Source: Fasciolopsis buskii
Lineage: Eukaryota > Platyhelminthes > Trematoda > Plagiorchiida > Fasciolidae
Direction: 5' to 3'
NCBI GenBank assembly: GCA_008360955.1
Contig: LUCM01001670.1
Location: forward strand, 1 to 64,000
Length of the DNA: 64,000 bases
Below, one piece after another: positions 36,551 through 48,759 of the stretch; position 1 is the first letter of the stretch, and every line of letters starts with the position of its first letter. The position numbers and the translations under genes are program-made. The notes under the pieces are model-generated. The model did not search any database, had not been told where the DNA came from, and was given only the letters and a program-made list of their open reading frames with translations.

Positions 36551-39500
36551 GCATTATGGTCTCAAGGTCGATTTATGTGGTCCACCAATCTTGATGCTTT
36601 AGGTGGATGATGCATACGCAAGGGTGACTGGTCTGAGGGAAGCGAAACAAATTACAGTTTACTGGCGACGAACGAAGTGACTTTTCAACGCGACTGGCAT
36701 TCTTTGCTCTATTTATTTTGTATGGCCCTGGACTGGCTACGCAAGTTTTTATACTTATAACCACCGTATTTTATCGTCTGCGGCAAATCAGTGGAATCAG
36801 TTATGACTTGTTGACACTCTTCCTCGAAATGTACAACCAAAAGCACATATGATGATGTGGCCTCATAAACGCATCTCCAGGTCTGTCTCCGGTTCCCGTC
36901 CTTAACGTAAACTCTTATGGGCCTACTGCCGTCCCTTAGACAACTGGATTTTCACTAGCACACAGGTTGCAATCACCAATTGTCATAGCATGTTTTGTTA
37001 AACAATTTCTTTTATTTTGTTATATCAATTCATTCGTATTCCAAAAGATGTGTCTCTTCTAAGTGTTCAGTTTTGCTGCGTTTTTACACCTGATTGGATT
37101 CAGATTAATTGCTTAGGGTTTACTGCCTTCGGTAGACCTTGATATACACGGTAAGAATTAATTTTATTAAAAGCAGCTCATATTTTACTGACAATACTAT
37201 TCATATACAAAGAGCATGTGACTTCTGGATGTGACATTCCTACATCACATTGATACCATTGAGGCGAGATGTTGTTGTTGCGGTGATGCTTCTTTGTATG
37301 CTGACAGTCACGTGTATTTGCGTAGGTTTTTGATCTGTAACCTTGTCTGACACTTCCTTTGCCCTGTCGTGATAGAATAACACGTTTACAAGATTGTCCC
37401 GTGTGTCGGTTTCAGACAAATAAAAATTACACGAAAAAACGATTTAGACAATCTAAAAAAACATCAGCTTGACCGAGTGACAATCAGGTAATTCCGCACA
37501 CCAGACAGTCACATCAGCATGATTCCGAACTAGGTATCACCGCCCAAAAATTGGTGCTCTTCAAGGCACTTTAAGCCATTTCACCACATATAAATGTGCT
37601 TTGCGCAAAATGTTTAAAAGTTCTGCTCGAGGATATTCCAAATTTTAGACTGAAATGATTGTTGAATCTAACTTGGGTCAGCCGATCGTTGCAGCTATTT
37701 CATGACTTTGAGTGATGGTGCCCATGTTATCTCAGGCTGGTCGTTTTCATAAGATCTTGATCGTGGAACTTTGCACTTTTGGTTGCTGCAGCCGCTTTCC
37801 AAACAGATGTAACCTTTTTTTGAAGCTTGTGTGGTAGAAATCACAACAAATAAAATGGGAAGCAAATGCTCGTTAGAGCACATGAACATATTCCAAAAAT
37901 CCTGATATGAAAAGACTAAAAGCTTTTCTTCAGCTCGATTTATCGTCTCTCATCGAAAGGTGCTATATAGACACCGTAAATGCACTTCAGACGATAAATT
38001 TTTAGACATTTTCTGAGGCTATCTGTGTGGCGTCGCATAGATGACCCCTCAAAATGCTGGGCTTTTTCACTAGTCTTGCCTTACCGCATTTGACGTACCA
38101 GCATGGCTACGATGAACAAAACCAATTCGTACCTGTTTCGTCTTCCCTATCCATGTAAGGCTGATCTTTGCCCTGAGTGTGGCTTTCAGTTATCAAGTGA
38201 AACTGATACCTAGAATCTGGTCAGGTTCTTCCTTCACAAAATTTCCACCAGGCAGTTGAAAACAGAACACCTCAAACTTTGGTAGACCTTCAATGCAAAT
38301 GGACAAAAGAACCGGAACTCAAAAATCGATTACTGTATACTTGACGAAAAAGAGGTCAGAGACAGTCAGAAAAAGCCGAAGCAGACGGCATCCTAGGATA
38401 AGGCTGTATCAAGCTGCACGGTGGAGAGTCAAGCTGCATGAATCAAGTGTGACCCGAACTCTTAGAAGATGTCCTCAAAAGTGGGATTGCTCAAACATGC
38501 ATGGTTGTAATAATGTGGCTTTGGTGGAGCACATGGAGATGGCTGACTACCGAGCATCACCACTGAAGTCGACAATTAATTGGGCATCATCATCAGCAGT
38601 GTTCAAAGATCTTTTGCGAACAGTAAGGATTGAGGAAAGTTAACGCTTCACTTTTCCAAGACTTTAAAGCTAGAAGGGATAGAAAAACAGAGTGAAAGAG
38701 TGGGCCAATCCAAAAAAATCAGAGGATTAAGACAGGACCTTCATTGCCTGATTATGACACTCAAACACTCTTTTCTCCCACTACAATTCTAGGCTCAAAG
38801 CTTAATCAATGTGGGGGTTTCACAAGCATGATATTATGTCTGTCAAAGAACGAAAAACTTTGCAAAAGAGGTAAGGGATGGCACCATATTTTGAGTGTTG
38901 TGGCATCGTTTTTGTCCAGTTGGCTGGAGTGAGAAGGAATTGTTGAGGTGGAGTACTATAAGGATTAAATTCTGTAGCCGAGAGGCCCGTGAGCTGAAAA
39001 ACCGTCGGATTCTGTTCAACCCTTGGGGAGTCAGAAATTGTTTTATGATCTCGCTAACTCTGGCGCCTTCAGTAGGTTTCCTCGACTAAAGCCCATCCTA
39101 GCCCGTCTAACAGAGTGAAAACCATCACATAGCTTGTTTCCGGTCGACACGACAATTTAGCTTATTTTCATAATCAGCTGAACCATGCAGGTATTCACAC
39201 TATCGAGTTCCCTAGTCGATTACCCTCTGACTGACTGGTTCACTGTCTTTTCTTTAGTCTTCATATCGAATGCGACCCCACTCCTCTCTGTGCGTGCTAC
39301 AAAATCAGACATAATTCAATGTGTGGTCTAGTGCCTGGCTGACTCCGTACTCGTCCTCGGGCTTGCAGTTAACCCACTTCCAAGCCCGTGCGCTGTTCAA
39401 CGGGTGTCGACGTTTGGCGGCCAGTATTAATTTTTTGGGTATGGCAGTGCTTCACCTCTGTATGGTTTATCGCACCGAAGTGGCCTTGCATTTTTGACAC

Positions 39501-41392
39501 CCGCACCTAGCTTCCTCCTACAGAAATCCCCTGAAAATTTATCTTCAACAAAGCGCTATTCAACACTAGGTCGAACAACGGTCAAGTGCTCGGCTGTCAC
39601 GAATCAGTGGCTGGTTAACATATTCCAGGTAACATTGCAGTGTCAATAGACCGGTCATTTCATTCACGCTTCACGTTCACATCTACTGGTGACTAATACC
39701 AGTCTAGCCTTCACATCAACCTGTCAACCAACGTTCTCATCAAATTTACCCTAGCCCACAATTCATTAGACTGTCTTCAGTACAAGCGGCTTTTATGTTC
39801 ATCCGTTCTCTTTTCAGGCGAGTTTCTAGCTTAATGGGAATAGTTTCCATATTTGTTGGTGCTTTATTCACATTGGAAATAGGACGATCAAGGGGCCACC
39901 GATCGGGACAATCCAAAAATTTGTGCATCAACAATACCGGCTGTAAGGGTAGCGGATATTGACTCTGGTCAAAAGTCCAAGCAGCTGTGATGATATCTCT
40001 GATCACGTCAACCGGATAAGCTGAAGACCCAGTGTGCTACTCATAACAAACTAATATGAGTGATTTGATTTCGGATAATTGATGGACGTTATTTTTTGCT
40101 CAGCTTGCTTCTACGTTCTGAAGCTAGCGGGAAAGGGAGATAAAAGCGACTGACAAATTGAGGCCGAGGAAGACGAACTAGAAAACACCAATAATCCATT
40201 TACTAAGAACAAAAGCCCATCTAAGAAGTCACTTACTGCCTAATTCACCTTACTCTTCAAAGTTGGCAATCTGTTTCTGATTTTGTGGTCAAAGAAATAT
40301 TCAAACGGTAGACAACGTTGAACCACGAATGAAATAAATCAGATTTTAGAAGCACGAAAAAATGATGTCAAAGAGTTCTACGACTGGGCCCCAAAAGCCT
40401 CTCAGAGCATTCAACGAATTGTTTTGCGGAAGACGATAAATATTCTGGATTGCTCAGTGTCTTCGAATCCAGTAGAACGCAGTTTATCAGCCTAGGTTAA
40501 AAAAGAAGAATGAATTTAACAAAGGCTCTGATAAATTTAGGCACTATGTGAGATAGCTACACAGTGAATTTAATGTTTTCTTCGACGAGTTTTGTATTAA
40601 CGCCATTTGTGGCCAGGGGAGTGTCTCAAAATCAACCAGTTATCGCATGGCCCATTTTATGTTCATATCCTAACTGTTACTATTTTGTGCAATTTAATTC
40701 TAGGGGTTGAAATTATCCAGTCAGGTTTGTTGATGGCTAGACCATAGTTATTTTGTTCCTGCCTTAGTCCCAGGAGTAACTGACTATCGCAACCAACAGT
40801 AGAGTGTCGTCCCAGGAGTAAATACACTGTGAAATAATGGGTGACTCCTATGCCAGTCGCACTACAGTATAGTTTGATAATATCGAAATTAAATAGGATT
40901 GTCGTTCGTGACGAGAAAAAAGGGAGATAATGTTTATGAATTCTGCAGCTAAATGACCCAAAAAACCATGATTCACCTTTTACTAGCTCACATTCCTTCA
41001 ACAAAAGACAAAAAGACTTAAGTCTTAACTGCACCCCTTGATAGATAACAATACAATGCATGATGATATTTTTCAAATAAGAGGCTTCTACGAACTCAAC
41101 GAGAGCATAGACATACTTCAGAACGAAAAGCCAAAACATCTTAGGTTCATTATTATTAGGGCAGAACCAGACAGGAATTCTGTTATTAATATGAAAACTG
41201 GCGTTGCAAAAACCCAGAGTGAAAGGAAGTAAGATTGCCTGGCAAAAGGTTTCGTAAAAATTGTTTTCATCTCAATTCACTCTTTATAAGATCCATGATT
41301 ATCCCAGAGTAAATAGTAGAAATTTCGAAAACACTCTTGTTTAAGAAAAATTCACGCTGTATTTCGTGTCCCGAATTCTTCAGAAGGCTTGA
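36551..41392. other. Unassigned DNA, including two longer but featureless frames
   Basis: Frames at 38293-38643 (plus, 116 codons, Arg/Ser-rich) and 40663-41139 (minus, 158 codons, hydrophobic) have no motif that I recognise. A hydrophilic plus-strand frame at 41038-41232 lies just beyond the 3' end of the USP gene at 41380 and has an LRFIIIRAEP segment faintly like USP strand 2; I do not consider that sufficient to call a gene. Confidence 0.35.
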
Positions 41393-41919
41393 AAATTGTG
41401 CCACGTTGTTGGTAATATGGTGATCGGAATAGACGAGTGTTTGATCATGTACTTGTACAAATCTCGTCCCATGCGATCACAATGGGACAAATGTTCCGGG
41501 GCCCAGAGTAGCAATAAATCACCACCAAACTGTTTGGTTGCTTGGACCAAAGCAGATTCCGGATGTGAGTCCACATAAATGACAGATTTTGCCTTGAATC
41601 CATGTATTCGTGCATGATGAACATAGATCAAGCAGAGACGTCTCTTATCGGCCAACTGCTGTTTATCCATGGGAATGTTGGTAGTTACAATGGATGACCC
41701 GACTGGCATGCACATATCCAATGAGAAATTGGTTGTTCTCGGCTGAACAATGTGGACGAATATGATGCGAATTTCATCTGGTTTGTTCAGTTGATAGAAC
41801 TGTTGAAGGAGGAAGAGTGACGGGACCGTGTGACCGATAGGTATGATGACGGTATTTGGATTTTGAATTCCACTCATCCTCTGTCGAGTATTTGTATTGT
41901 CGTGACCCATTTGAATCAT
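41380..41919 (-). CDS. Universal stress protein family protein, copy 2 (179 residues)
   Basis: An intact inverted copy of the gene at 23456 with the same length, start and TATA box. It differs by E74G, V150M, V166I and Q174H, plus one silent change. After residue 175 the duplicated block ends and this copy uses its own last four codons (FQAF instead of LFPF) and its own TGA. The domain layout is as in copy 1: Gly29 after strand 1, the KSVIYVDS strand, and a loop lacking the ATP-binding glycines except Gly151. With both frames intact and the promoter kept, both copies may be expressed. Role inferred from family only. Confidence 0.93.
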   Translation of the reverse strand: MIQMGHDNTNTRQRMSGIQNPNTVIIPIGHTVPSLFLLQQFYQLNKPDEIRIIFVHIVQPRTTNFSLDMCMPVGSSIVTTNIPMDKQQLADKRRLCLIYVHHARIHGFKAKSVIYVDSHPESALVQATKQFGGDLLLLWAPEHLSHCDRMGRDLYKYMIKHSSIPITILPTTWHNFQAF

Positions 41920-41978
41920 ATTTGATTTCGTATTTTATTCGATGACTATGAACAGTCTAATTTATACCATTTTCTTCA
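41393..41978 (-). repeat. Duplicated unit (586 bp), copy 2
   Basis: Reverse complement of 23397-23982. Sequence beyond 41978 and before 41393 is unrelated to the flanks of copy 1. The two copies are 17.4 kb apart (inner ends) and in inverted orientation. Confidence 0.97.
41959..41966 (-). promoter_or_regulatory. TATA box of the USP gene ending at 41919
   Basis: The minus strand reads TATAAATT, identical to the element of copy 1 and at the same distance (40 bp) from the ATG. DNA upstream of position 41978 is not shared with copy 1, so any distal control would differ. Confidence 0.65.
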
Positions 41979-44900
41979 TCGTTCTAATGCTGGTAGTGGG
42001 TTCGCGTCCATGTGCATTTTCGTTTATGGTACTTGACCCGAAACGTATTTTGCTTTCTTTTCAAAATGCATACGAACTGGATTATTTTGATGCGATTAAT
42101 TTGCGTGGGCTCTGCTGTTTGCCATTTCGCGGCACGGGTTCAATAATGTGGGCGGAGGAACGTTTTTATGTTATTGCTTCAAAATAGTTCTATTCTGCAC
42201 TTAAAGCCAAAAATGGAACTTAAGCAAATTACTATACCTTTTGGTAAAATCTCGATGGACTAAAAATCTGGATTCAATTGAATATTTCCAGCTGCTTTGT
42301 AAGAAAAAACTCTTAGTTTGCTGTTGACAGCATAACCAAAATAACCGACCCAATAAGGTGTTCAAGGAAACATGCGTCTGGCACGGTTGCCACACAATTT
42401 TTCATGGAAAATCTTGAATTGATTTTGCGTATTATCCTAGTACGAGAGCTAAATTTGGGTTGCTTCATTGCTGAGGATTTATGAGAGCGATAGGCAGTGC
42501 TTAGGGATCGTGAGAGGTCGTCCCATTGTCAGCAGTATACGCGCGGAAATAGCATACTATTTAACGCTGCTCAACTGTAATTTCCCGTCTATTTCATTAT
42601 TTTTTGTTAACTCTAACATTTGTTGACAAACAACCAAGCAACCAAACCTTTTCCCTAAGAAAACAAATCTTACGTTTGGGAATGCATTAACCTATATTTT
42701 ATAAAATGCGGCAAAAATGTGTAAAATTAGTTCACTGTCCTACATACTTGCTCATCTCGTTCTTAAGATAGTTGTAATGCATAAACGTTGGTCGCATATG
42801 AATTTCGTTTCCTTAACAAAAGGTTGGACCAACAATCAAATCGCGGGCATTAGCTTGTGTGCTGCTTGGGTGAGTCATTAAAAAGCCCAACTACTCACAA
42901 TGCTATCACATGCAAACAGAATAAAACAAAGAAACCAATCATGAGCCAGCCACGGTGAACTTATCAGACGGGCATAGGTTGAAAAATTTGGCTAGTGAAA
43001 AATTCAATTATTGCCGTTTTTTCTAACTGCGGTGAATGTCGAAATCCAACTTTGGGATTTCTTCGGGTATCGTTAACGGCCGAATAAATTCTTAGAGTAG
43101 TTGAGCATTAATAAGCTTCTGTGTTTGTTGTTCAAAGAGGGTTTCAAGGAGAATAGAAAAGGCACGGTGAGTAGTTTTATCACTATCCATTTGCCAGAAT
43201 TCAGGCTTCTTTTAGGGACGAAACATACATTCACTTTGTGTTACAGAACGATTCTAAAGAGATCAGATGGAAAACTTCGATGTCGGCTGAAGGCATCTCC
43301 ATATGCGTTCTAAGGACTTAACTTTGTGCCCAAATGAAATTCCCTTAGACTCTTGAACGGCTTTGGCCAAAAATCATTGATGTCACCACTAGACGTAATG
43401 TCAACATTAGTCCAGGTCTCAGACCGCAGACAAGTGACCCTCACTGCGATTCCTAAACCCCGCGTTCTAATGGGTCGGCCTATCAATACCGTGCTGACTG
43501 ACTTACAGTACCATTTGTCACCATACTTAATTTTTACCTTGTTTGTAACTACCAGGAACTGATAGTCATAAATAATCATTGTGCTATGCTCCTATCTTCT
43601 GATTCGAATGTCGCGCTCGTCTTCTTTTCAGGAAGGGATAAAAATGCGAGAGGAACAAGTGGATTACTGGTCCACGCACAGTGCTCGTTATCCGCATTGT
43701 CTACAAAAACGGTTAGCTGATAATTCTGGGGAAAACATTTTTATTTGCCTTTCCATCTCTGCTCATGGTACCTGTATTGTTACCAGTTCTCATTATTGGG
43801 TATGGTATTGTGTTTATTATCATCTAAACAAACCACACAAGCCCGATCCCGTGGTTTAACGTAATGTAGTTCTGCCGTACACAGCTAACCCAGTTATGAT
43901 TCCGGCCGGGGCTGGATACTTTTCCTTAAGATGATATTTAGTTATTCACGGTTTCCTCCCTGTAATAATGTGGACCGAAGTAGGAATACTATTGCCAAAA
44001 TAAAATACTCATGATTATCGCTGATATTAGAATTATTTTTGGAGGACGAATTTGGGTTAGACGACAAGTTAGCTTTCATTTGCTTACTGGTTGCACGGAT
44101 CGGAAAAGGTGGGAAACGATGAGTATGATCCTTTGGGCGGTTCGAATACTTCTTTCAGTAATTGCAAAATACGCTTGCTAATATTGTATCCAATCAAACT
44201 GTACGACCTGAGTCAGCCAGAAAAGAACCAACGATTTTACAAAATCAAAGCTAAAACCAAAGAATGTCATCAGTTTTTAGTGGAGGAAGAGGGAAATGCT
44301 CTTCGTGGCTTGAATGTTCCATGTAATAATAACACTGGTGATGACAATTATAAGCATGCTTGTATAAACTATCTGATTCGACTGATTTTTCGGCTTGATC
44401 GCAAGCATAAGACGAGCCTCACTCGGGCTATCCGAAATAGCCCATTTCCTTATTGTGATAAACGAGCACCATAGTTGACTAGTCGACTGCACGCATTTGT
44501 GTATTATCTACAAGCGAAATCAATATCTAGTGAACTATCAAAATTGACTGCTTATTGAACCGCTCGAGGAGGTGTATAAGAAATGAAATAAAACTGTGTG
44601 AGTTGATTTCGCCGACAGAAAGGCAAGGTGAACGGTTATGCGACCAGTGTGCAAATATTGAGCTGTGACAATTTCTATTGGTCATATATGTACTTACGTA
44701 TTTTGCTGAAAACTTTAAGTTCATGTTAACTGCAGCTTTAACCTACTCTACAATTGGAATGTTGGTTGTAGTGCCAATTCTACGCTCAACATCAATCCGG
44801 AGGACGGTAACCTATGCCATTTGAAGGATCCAGAGTACGAGCTGGATGCTATTTAGTTACTTGTTATTCAGTTTGCATAATAGTACTGTAGAGAAATAAG

Positions 44901-45040
44901 TTTCGTTTAATTAGCATTTTCGATCAGACAATCTAGTGATTAGGGTGAAAATTCCCCGTCATCTATTGGAACAGTTGAGAATGAGCTTGACGTGCAAATG
45001 CTGGTCTCAGATATTTTCCGCACAGCAAATTAAAAGTGAC
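41979..45040. other. Unassigned AT-rich DNA
   Basis: Frames such as 44091-44474 (plus, 127 codons) carry no known motif. No repeat or RNA gene is seen. Confidence 0.4.
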
Positions 45041-45049
45041 ACAGAGCTG

Positions 45050-45180
45050 AGGTTGATCTGCATCTGCGATTTATGATGATTCCTAACAGGGATGAAACAA
45101 CTTGACAGTGCTTCTATGGTTTCTTGATGATGACTTGAGCGGTGATATCACATGGTGAATTATTTCATGGAGAAAGAATA
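45050..45180 (+). repeat. Short interspersed repeat, family 1, plus-strand copy
   Basis: Contains in order GATGATTCCTAACAGGGATG, AACTTGACAGTGCTTCTATG, GGTTTCTTGATGATGACTTG, and TATCACATGGTGAATTATTT. The order and orientation match the right half of the 47.5-kb locus and, reversed, the 26.0-kb copy. The tRNA-like head is missing or diverged. Confidence 0.78.
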
Positions 45181-47514
45181 GTTTGGCTTAATCGTACCAG
45201 AGAGGTGTTGGTTTAATAAACAGTTAGTTGCCTAATATCTGAACTGCACAAGCAGTGCATGGGGACATGGGCCCGTTGTTCGAGTTTAATCTAAGAGACG
45301 GTGGGTAAATTATGTCCTGAAGTTCCATTTCAGAGAATTTCGATAAATTTCCGTGGTATCCAAAATGAACAAATTTGAAAAAAATGCGATCGGACAGTGC
45401 TTCTGACAATTTTCCAAATTGCTAATCTCATTGGTTTACCCAGTCTTCTCTGTTATGTGGAAAAATTTGACCCACAGTCATCCAGGAATTCTCGTAGACA
45501 ATTACGGTTAACCACCTCAGTGCTTTACGTTCCCGTTAAGTGGCAGTTCACCGCTGTAAAACATTTTTGTTCCTCTAATAAAATTCGTCCTGTTCTACTT
45601 CATCTAATATGTCGCTCCGCATTTTCATTTTTCTTACCTTCACTTATCAATGCTTTGGTCCAGGTGTGTTGACATGCCGGTTAATCTAAAATTATCTGTA
45701 ATAAAAGCGCTACCTAGGATGCTTCCGTTTTGCGAAATTGATTGTTTGAAACATTTCTGTTTGTTCAGGGTTTGCCAAAACTCATTTCTGCCGCTGTCTC
45801 TCCGTAAATTTGTGGCAGGGTGATTGGGTTTATGTCTTTATTTAATGTATTCGATTGCTAATTAAGTTGTTATTTTATCAACCACTAAAATATTGTTACT
45901 TTTATTATTAATTGCTTGCCTTACTGGGTGAAGGTGGACATAAACATTTGGCTTCCAACATAAACGCCAGGAGTACCAGCTACACGTACCCGGTGACATT
46001 TCTGGTGCACAGTTAATCGTTGTAACGGGTTTTGTTATTACGATTATCTCATTAAACTGTCATGTGGTTGTGCGTCGCTCAAAATTTCATGATGCCGATC
46101 AACAGTTCATTCCGTTTTTCAGGCTGTGGGTTTCATCCATCCAGTACTTTTGTGTTTCAACCGTATAAAGGTAATCTCCAAAACGAATCGAAATTTATCC
46201 ATGTAGCTCGGGTAGAATTTCATTTGGATATTGCTATTCGAAAGCCCGAAAAACATTGCTGTCAATTTTATGAATTTCACTTTCGGAACTTGTACCTCTG
46301 AAACGCAATGCGTTGTACACAAACGTCATGTACGAAATGAAAACTTCCGATACCAATGCCTTCACGCTAACAAAGTTGCTTATTATATAGGGAAATCAAC
46401 CTGTTCCATATATACAACGGCAGGATGAAATGTAGCTTGTAAGTGTCAAATACACTTTTAACTACATGTTTCATGGATGATTGTGATAGACAGAATATGC
46501 CTCTGCGTATATGGTCCACTGAAATGGGACAGCACGGACAACCATTATCCAGGTAATAAATGCGGCACCGATCCACACTGGGTCTCGAATTTTCTGTTCG
46601 CAGTCTTTTCACTTATAAGAAAACGAGCAATGGGTACCTTGAAAACTTTCATATCCTTTCGAAAAAATTGATATTTTTGTGAACACCTGATTAATTTGAT
46701 GCTGTCAGTGCAAAGTTAGGATGCAGTGCCACACGAAACCACATAGAAATTCACCTTTTATATGGAATAACAAGTGCCAGAAACTTGTAGACGGTCATAA
46801 TGTCCACCATCGAACGAAAACAACAAAATTGGTACGAGAAGGGACAAAAAAACGAAATTTGTCTCTAGAAAAATAGGCCATTCTTATTTGTTGTTCTGTG
46901 GAAGGTTCACGAGCAAATCACGTGGCATGACTTTACATTTGCCTGAAAACACAAGTTACTCCCGAGCACTCCACTCTGTATCTCAAAGGATTCAACACAT
47001 CCATCCGGCAAAGGGCTGCAAACGGAATCTGAAGCCGACGGCAAAAAAGATACCAGAAGGCAAGATAAATCTGCTGGATGGCGTTTTCTTATACGGCCAG
47101 TAGTATGTTCGCTTCACCTGTAGACTTCGTAATGTCATGTCATTCGTTTCAGAAGGCTGACTAAACTTGAAATGTTTAAGAACAACTTGACGATCACGAA
47201 CATTGAAGTCCCAGTAGAAGACATCCACGCTGAGTTAGAACTGAAATTATCGACAGAATTCAGTCTATTTCAGAGACCAAACAATCGAAGTCTAAAGCTC
47301 GGAAATATTGCGAAAAGAACAAAATATAACAGAAATTTGGGCTTCAGTCGACCTGCTCATAAACGTCGACGACACCTCGTGGCGACACCTTGTATTGTTG
47401 CTCACAATACCGTGTTCTGTTTCTGTGGTGATTCCCGGTTTTGGATGGTATCGCAGACAAGTGAACTACGTTTGTGTATTCTCAGAACTATTACGGTTTA
47501 CATGAAATAATCCT
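45181..47514. other. Unassigned AT-rich DNA
   Basis: Several short frames, for example 47172-47510 (plus, 112 codons), without recognisable motifs. Confidence 0.4.
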
Positions 47515-47790
47515 TCATATGAAATTAGCGCCCAGTTCGACACTAAGAAACCATGGAAGCACTGGACAGCTGTCTCATTCTTGTTAGGAATCATCAACAG
47601 TGCATATCCACCGCGCCCGAACAGGGACGCGAACCCGGGACAAGCGATATTAAGTCTAAAGCTTTAGCCAATGCGCTGCCGGGCAGGATGATGTCGCCTA
47701 ACAGGGATGAAGTAGCTGTACATGGTTTCCTTATATGGAGCTGAGCCTTGGTATCACGTGGTGAATTATTTCATGAAAACATAATCTCCT
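47515..47790. repeat. Two family 1 repeats head-to-head, with a tRNA-like head
   Basis: The left part (about 47690 down to 47520, minus strand) begins with a tRNA-like head: GGCAGCGCATTGGCTAAAGC, then CCCGGGTTCGCGTCCC resembling box B. It continues with the family body to ATGGTTTCTTAGTGTCGAAC. The right part (47696-47790, plus strand) starts at GCCTAACAGGGATGAAG and runs to TATCACGTGGTGAATTATTT, without a head. This gives an inverted, tail-out arrangement. It supports the family as a tRNA-derived SINE. Confidence 0.72.
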
Positions 47791-47799
47791 AATACACCT

Positions 47800-48650
47800 G
47801 TTATCGTTTACTAGTACTACATCGCCAAGGACCGAGTGGACGACGGTGACGGTATTTCGTAGTCTCAACATTCAGCTACACATGTGTGTCGGTTGAAGAT
47901 ATATTTACTGGCTGCACGGTCCTGATCATATTATGCATACGCAGAGATTTCAGCATGCGGCTGCTCCTATTTACTCGAAGAAGGTCTCCACTTTTCACTA
48001 CCACTCCCGTGTCAAAGTAATTTGTGGGTGGTAGAGGGAAATGATTTACCCTATTTTATAGAACTCAAAAGCCATCAGGGAATGCAAACAGTGATTATCT
48101 TAAAGTTGCGGACTTGAGGGTGCATTGATCCCCGTGATAGTTCTGTAGTGCCTTAATGTGACCCCGTCTCATGACCCACACTTTAATTTGAAGCCAATTT
48201 CAAACAGTCGTAGCACCCTGTGCGATGCAGTCTGGCCGTCAGGTTCATCAACCTAAGAGTTTGATTGGCACCTTACTTGTCAATTCCAGTTATATTTCTT
48301 TGGTTAGTACATATTTAGATTGGAGAAAAAAATATAATAATCTTTTCTTATTTTTATGGCGTGCCGATTTAGTTTCATCATCTCTGATTTTAGCCGTGAA
48401 TCACACACAGTTTTTGTTCTGTATTGAACATGACTGTTGGACCAACCTAGGCAAATCGAATTGGACGTGGAATCGAACTTGAAGACTATGCATTAGGTAA
48501 TTTCATCTGTTTTTTTGCGACAGTTATGTAAGCATCGATTAAACTAGTCCTAATTCCCCAGTGAGGCCATTCTTTTGTCTTTTACTTCCTTTATTAATGA
48601 AATCACAATGTACATTCATTTCAAAATATGATCGCGGACAACAAACAGCT
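47800..48650. other. Unassigned DNA
   Basis: No supported gene or repeat. Confidence 0.4.
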
Positions 48651-48654
48651 GTCA

Positions 48655-48755
48655 AGTGGGGCAGTTGGCCGGCGGCGGGAGGATTCAAACAAGCAACCTT
48701 CGGTTTGAGATGACATGGCATTGGCCGCTGACAACCTCAAGAGCGACCTATGCAG
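48655..48755 (-). repeat. tRNA-derived SINE head on the minus strand
   Basis: On the minus strand TGTCAGCGGCCAATGCC resembles box A, and TGTTTGAATCC, about 43 bp downstream, resembles box B. Spacing fits a tRNA ancestry. The arms do not close as a functional tRNA. It appears distinct from family 1. Confidence 0.55.
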
Positions 48756-48759
48756 GCAA

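Noticed and set aside
40663..41139. Minus-strand 158-codon hydrophobic frame
   Set aside because: Long, but no motif, no plausible promoter and irregular hydrophobicity; not enough to call a membrane protein gene.
41038..41232. Possible USP relic next to the gene at 41380
   Set aside because: One segment (LRFIIIRAEP) resembles USP strand 2, but nothing else in the frame aligns.
44091..44474. Plus-strand 127-codon frame
   Set aside because: No motif, no splice or promoter context; within chance for a 64-kb window.
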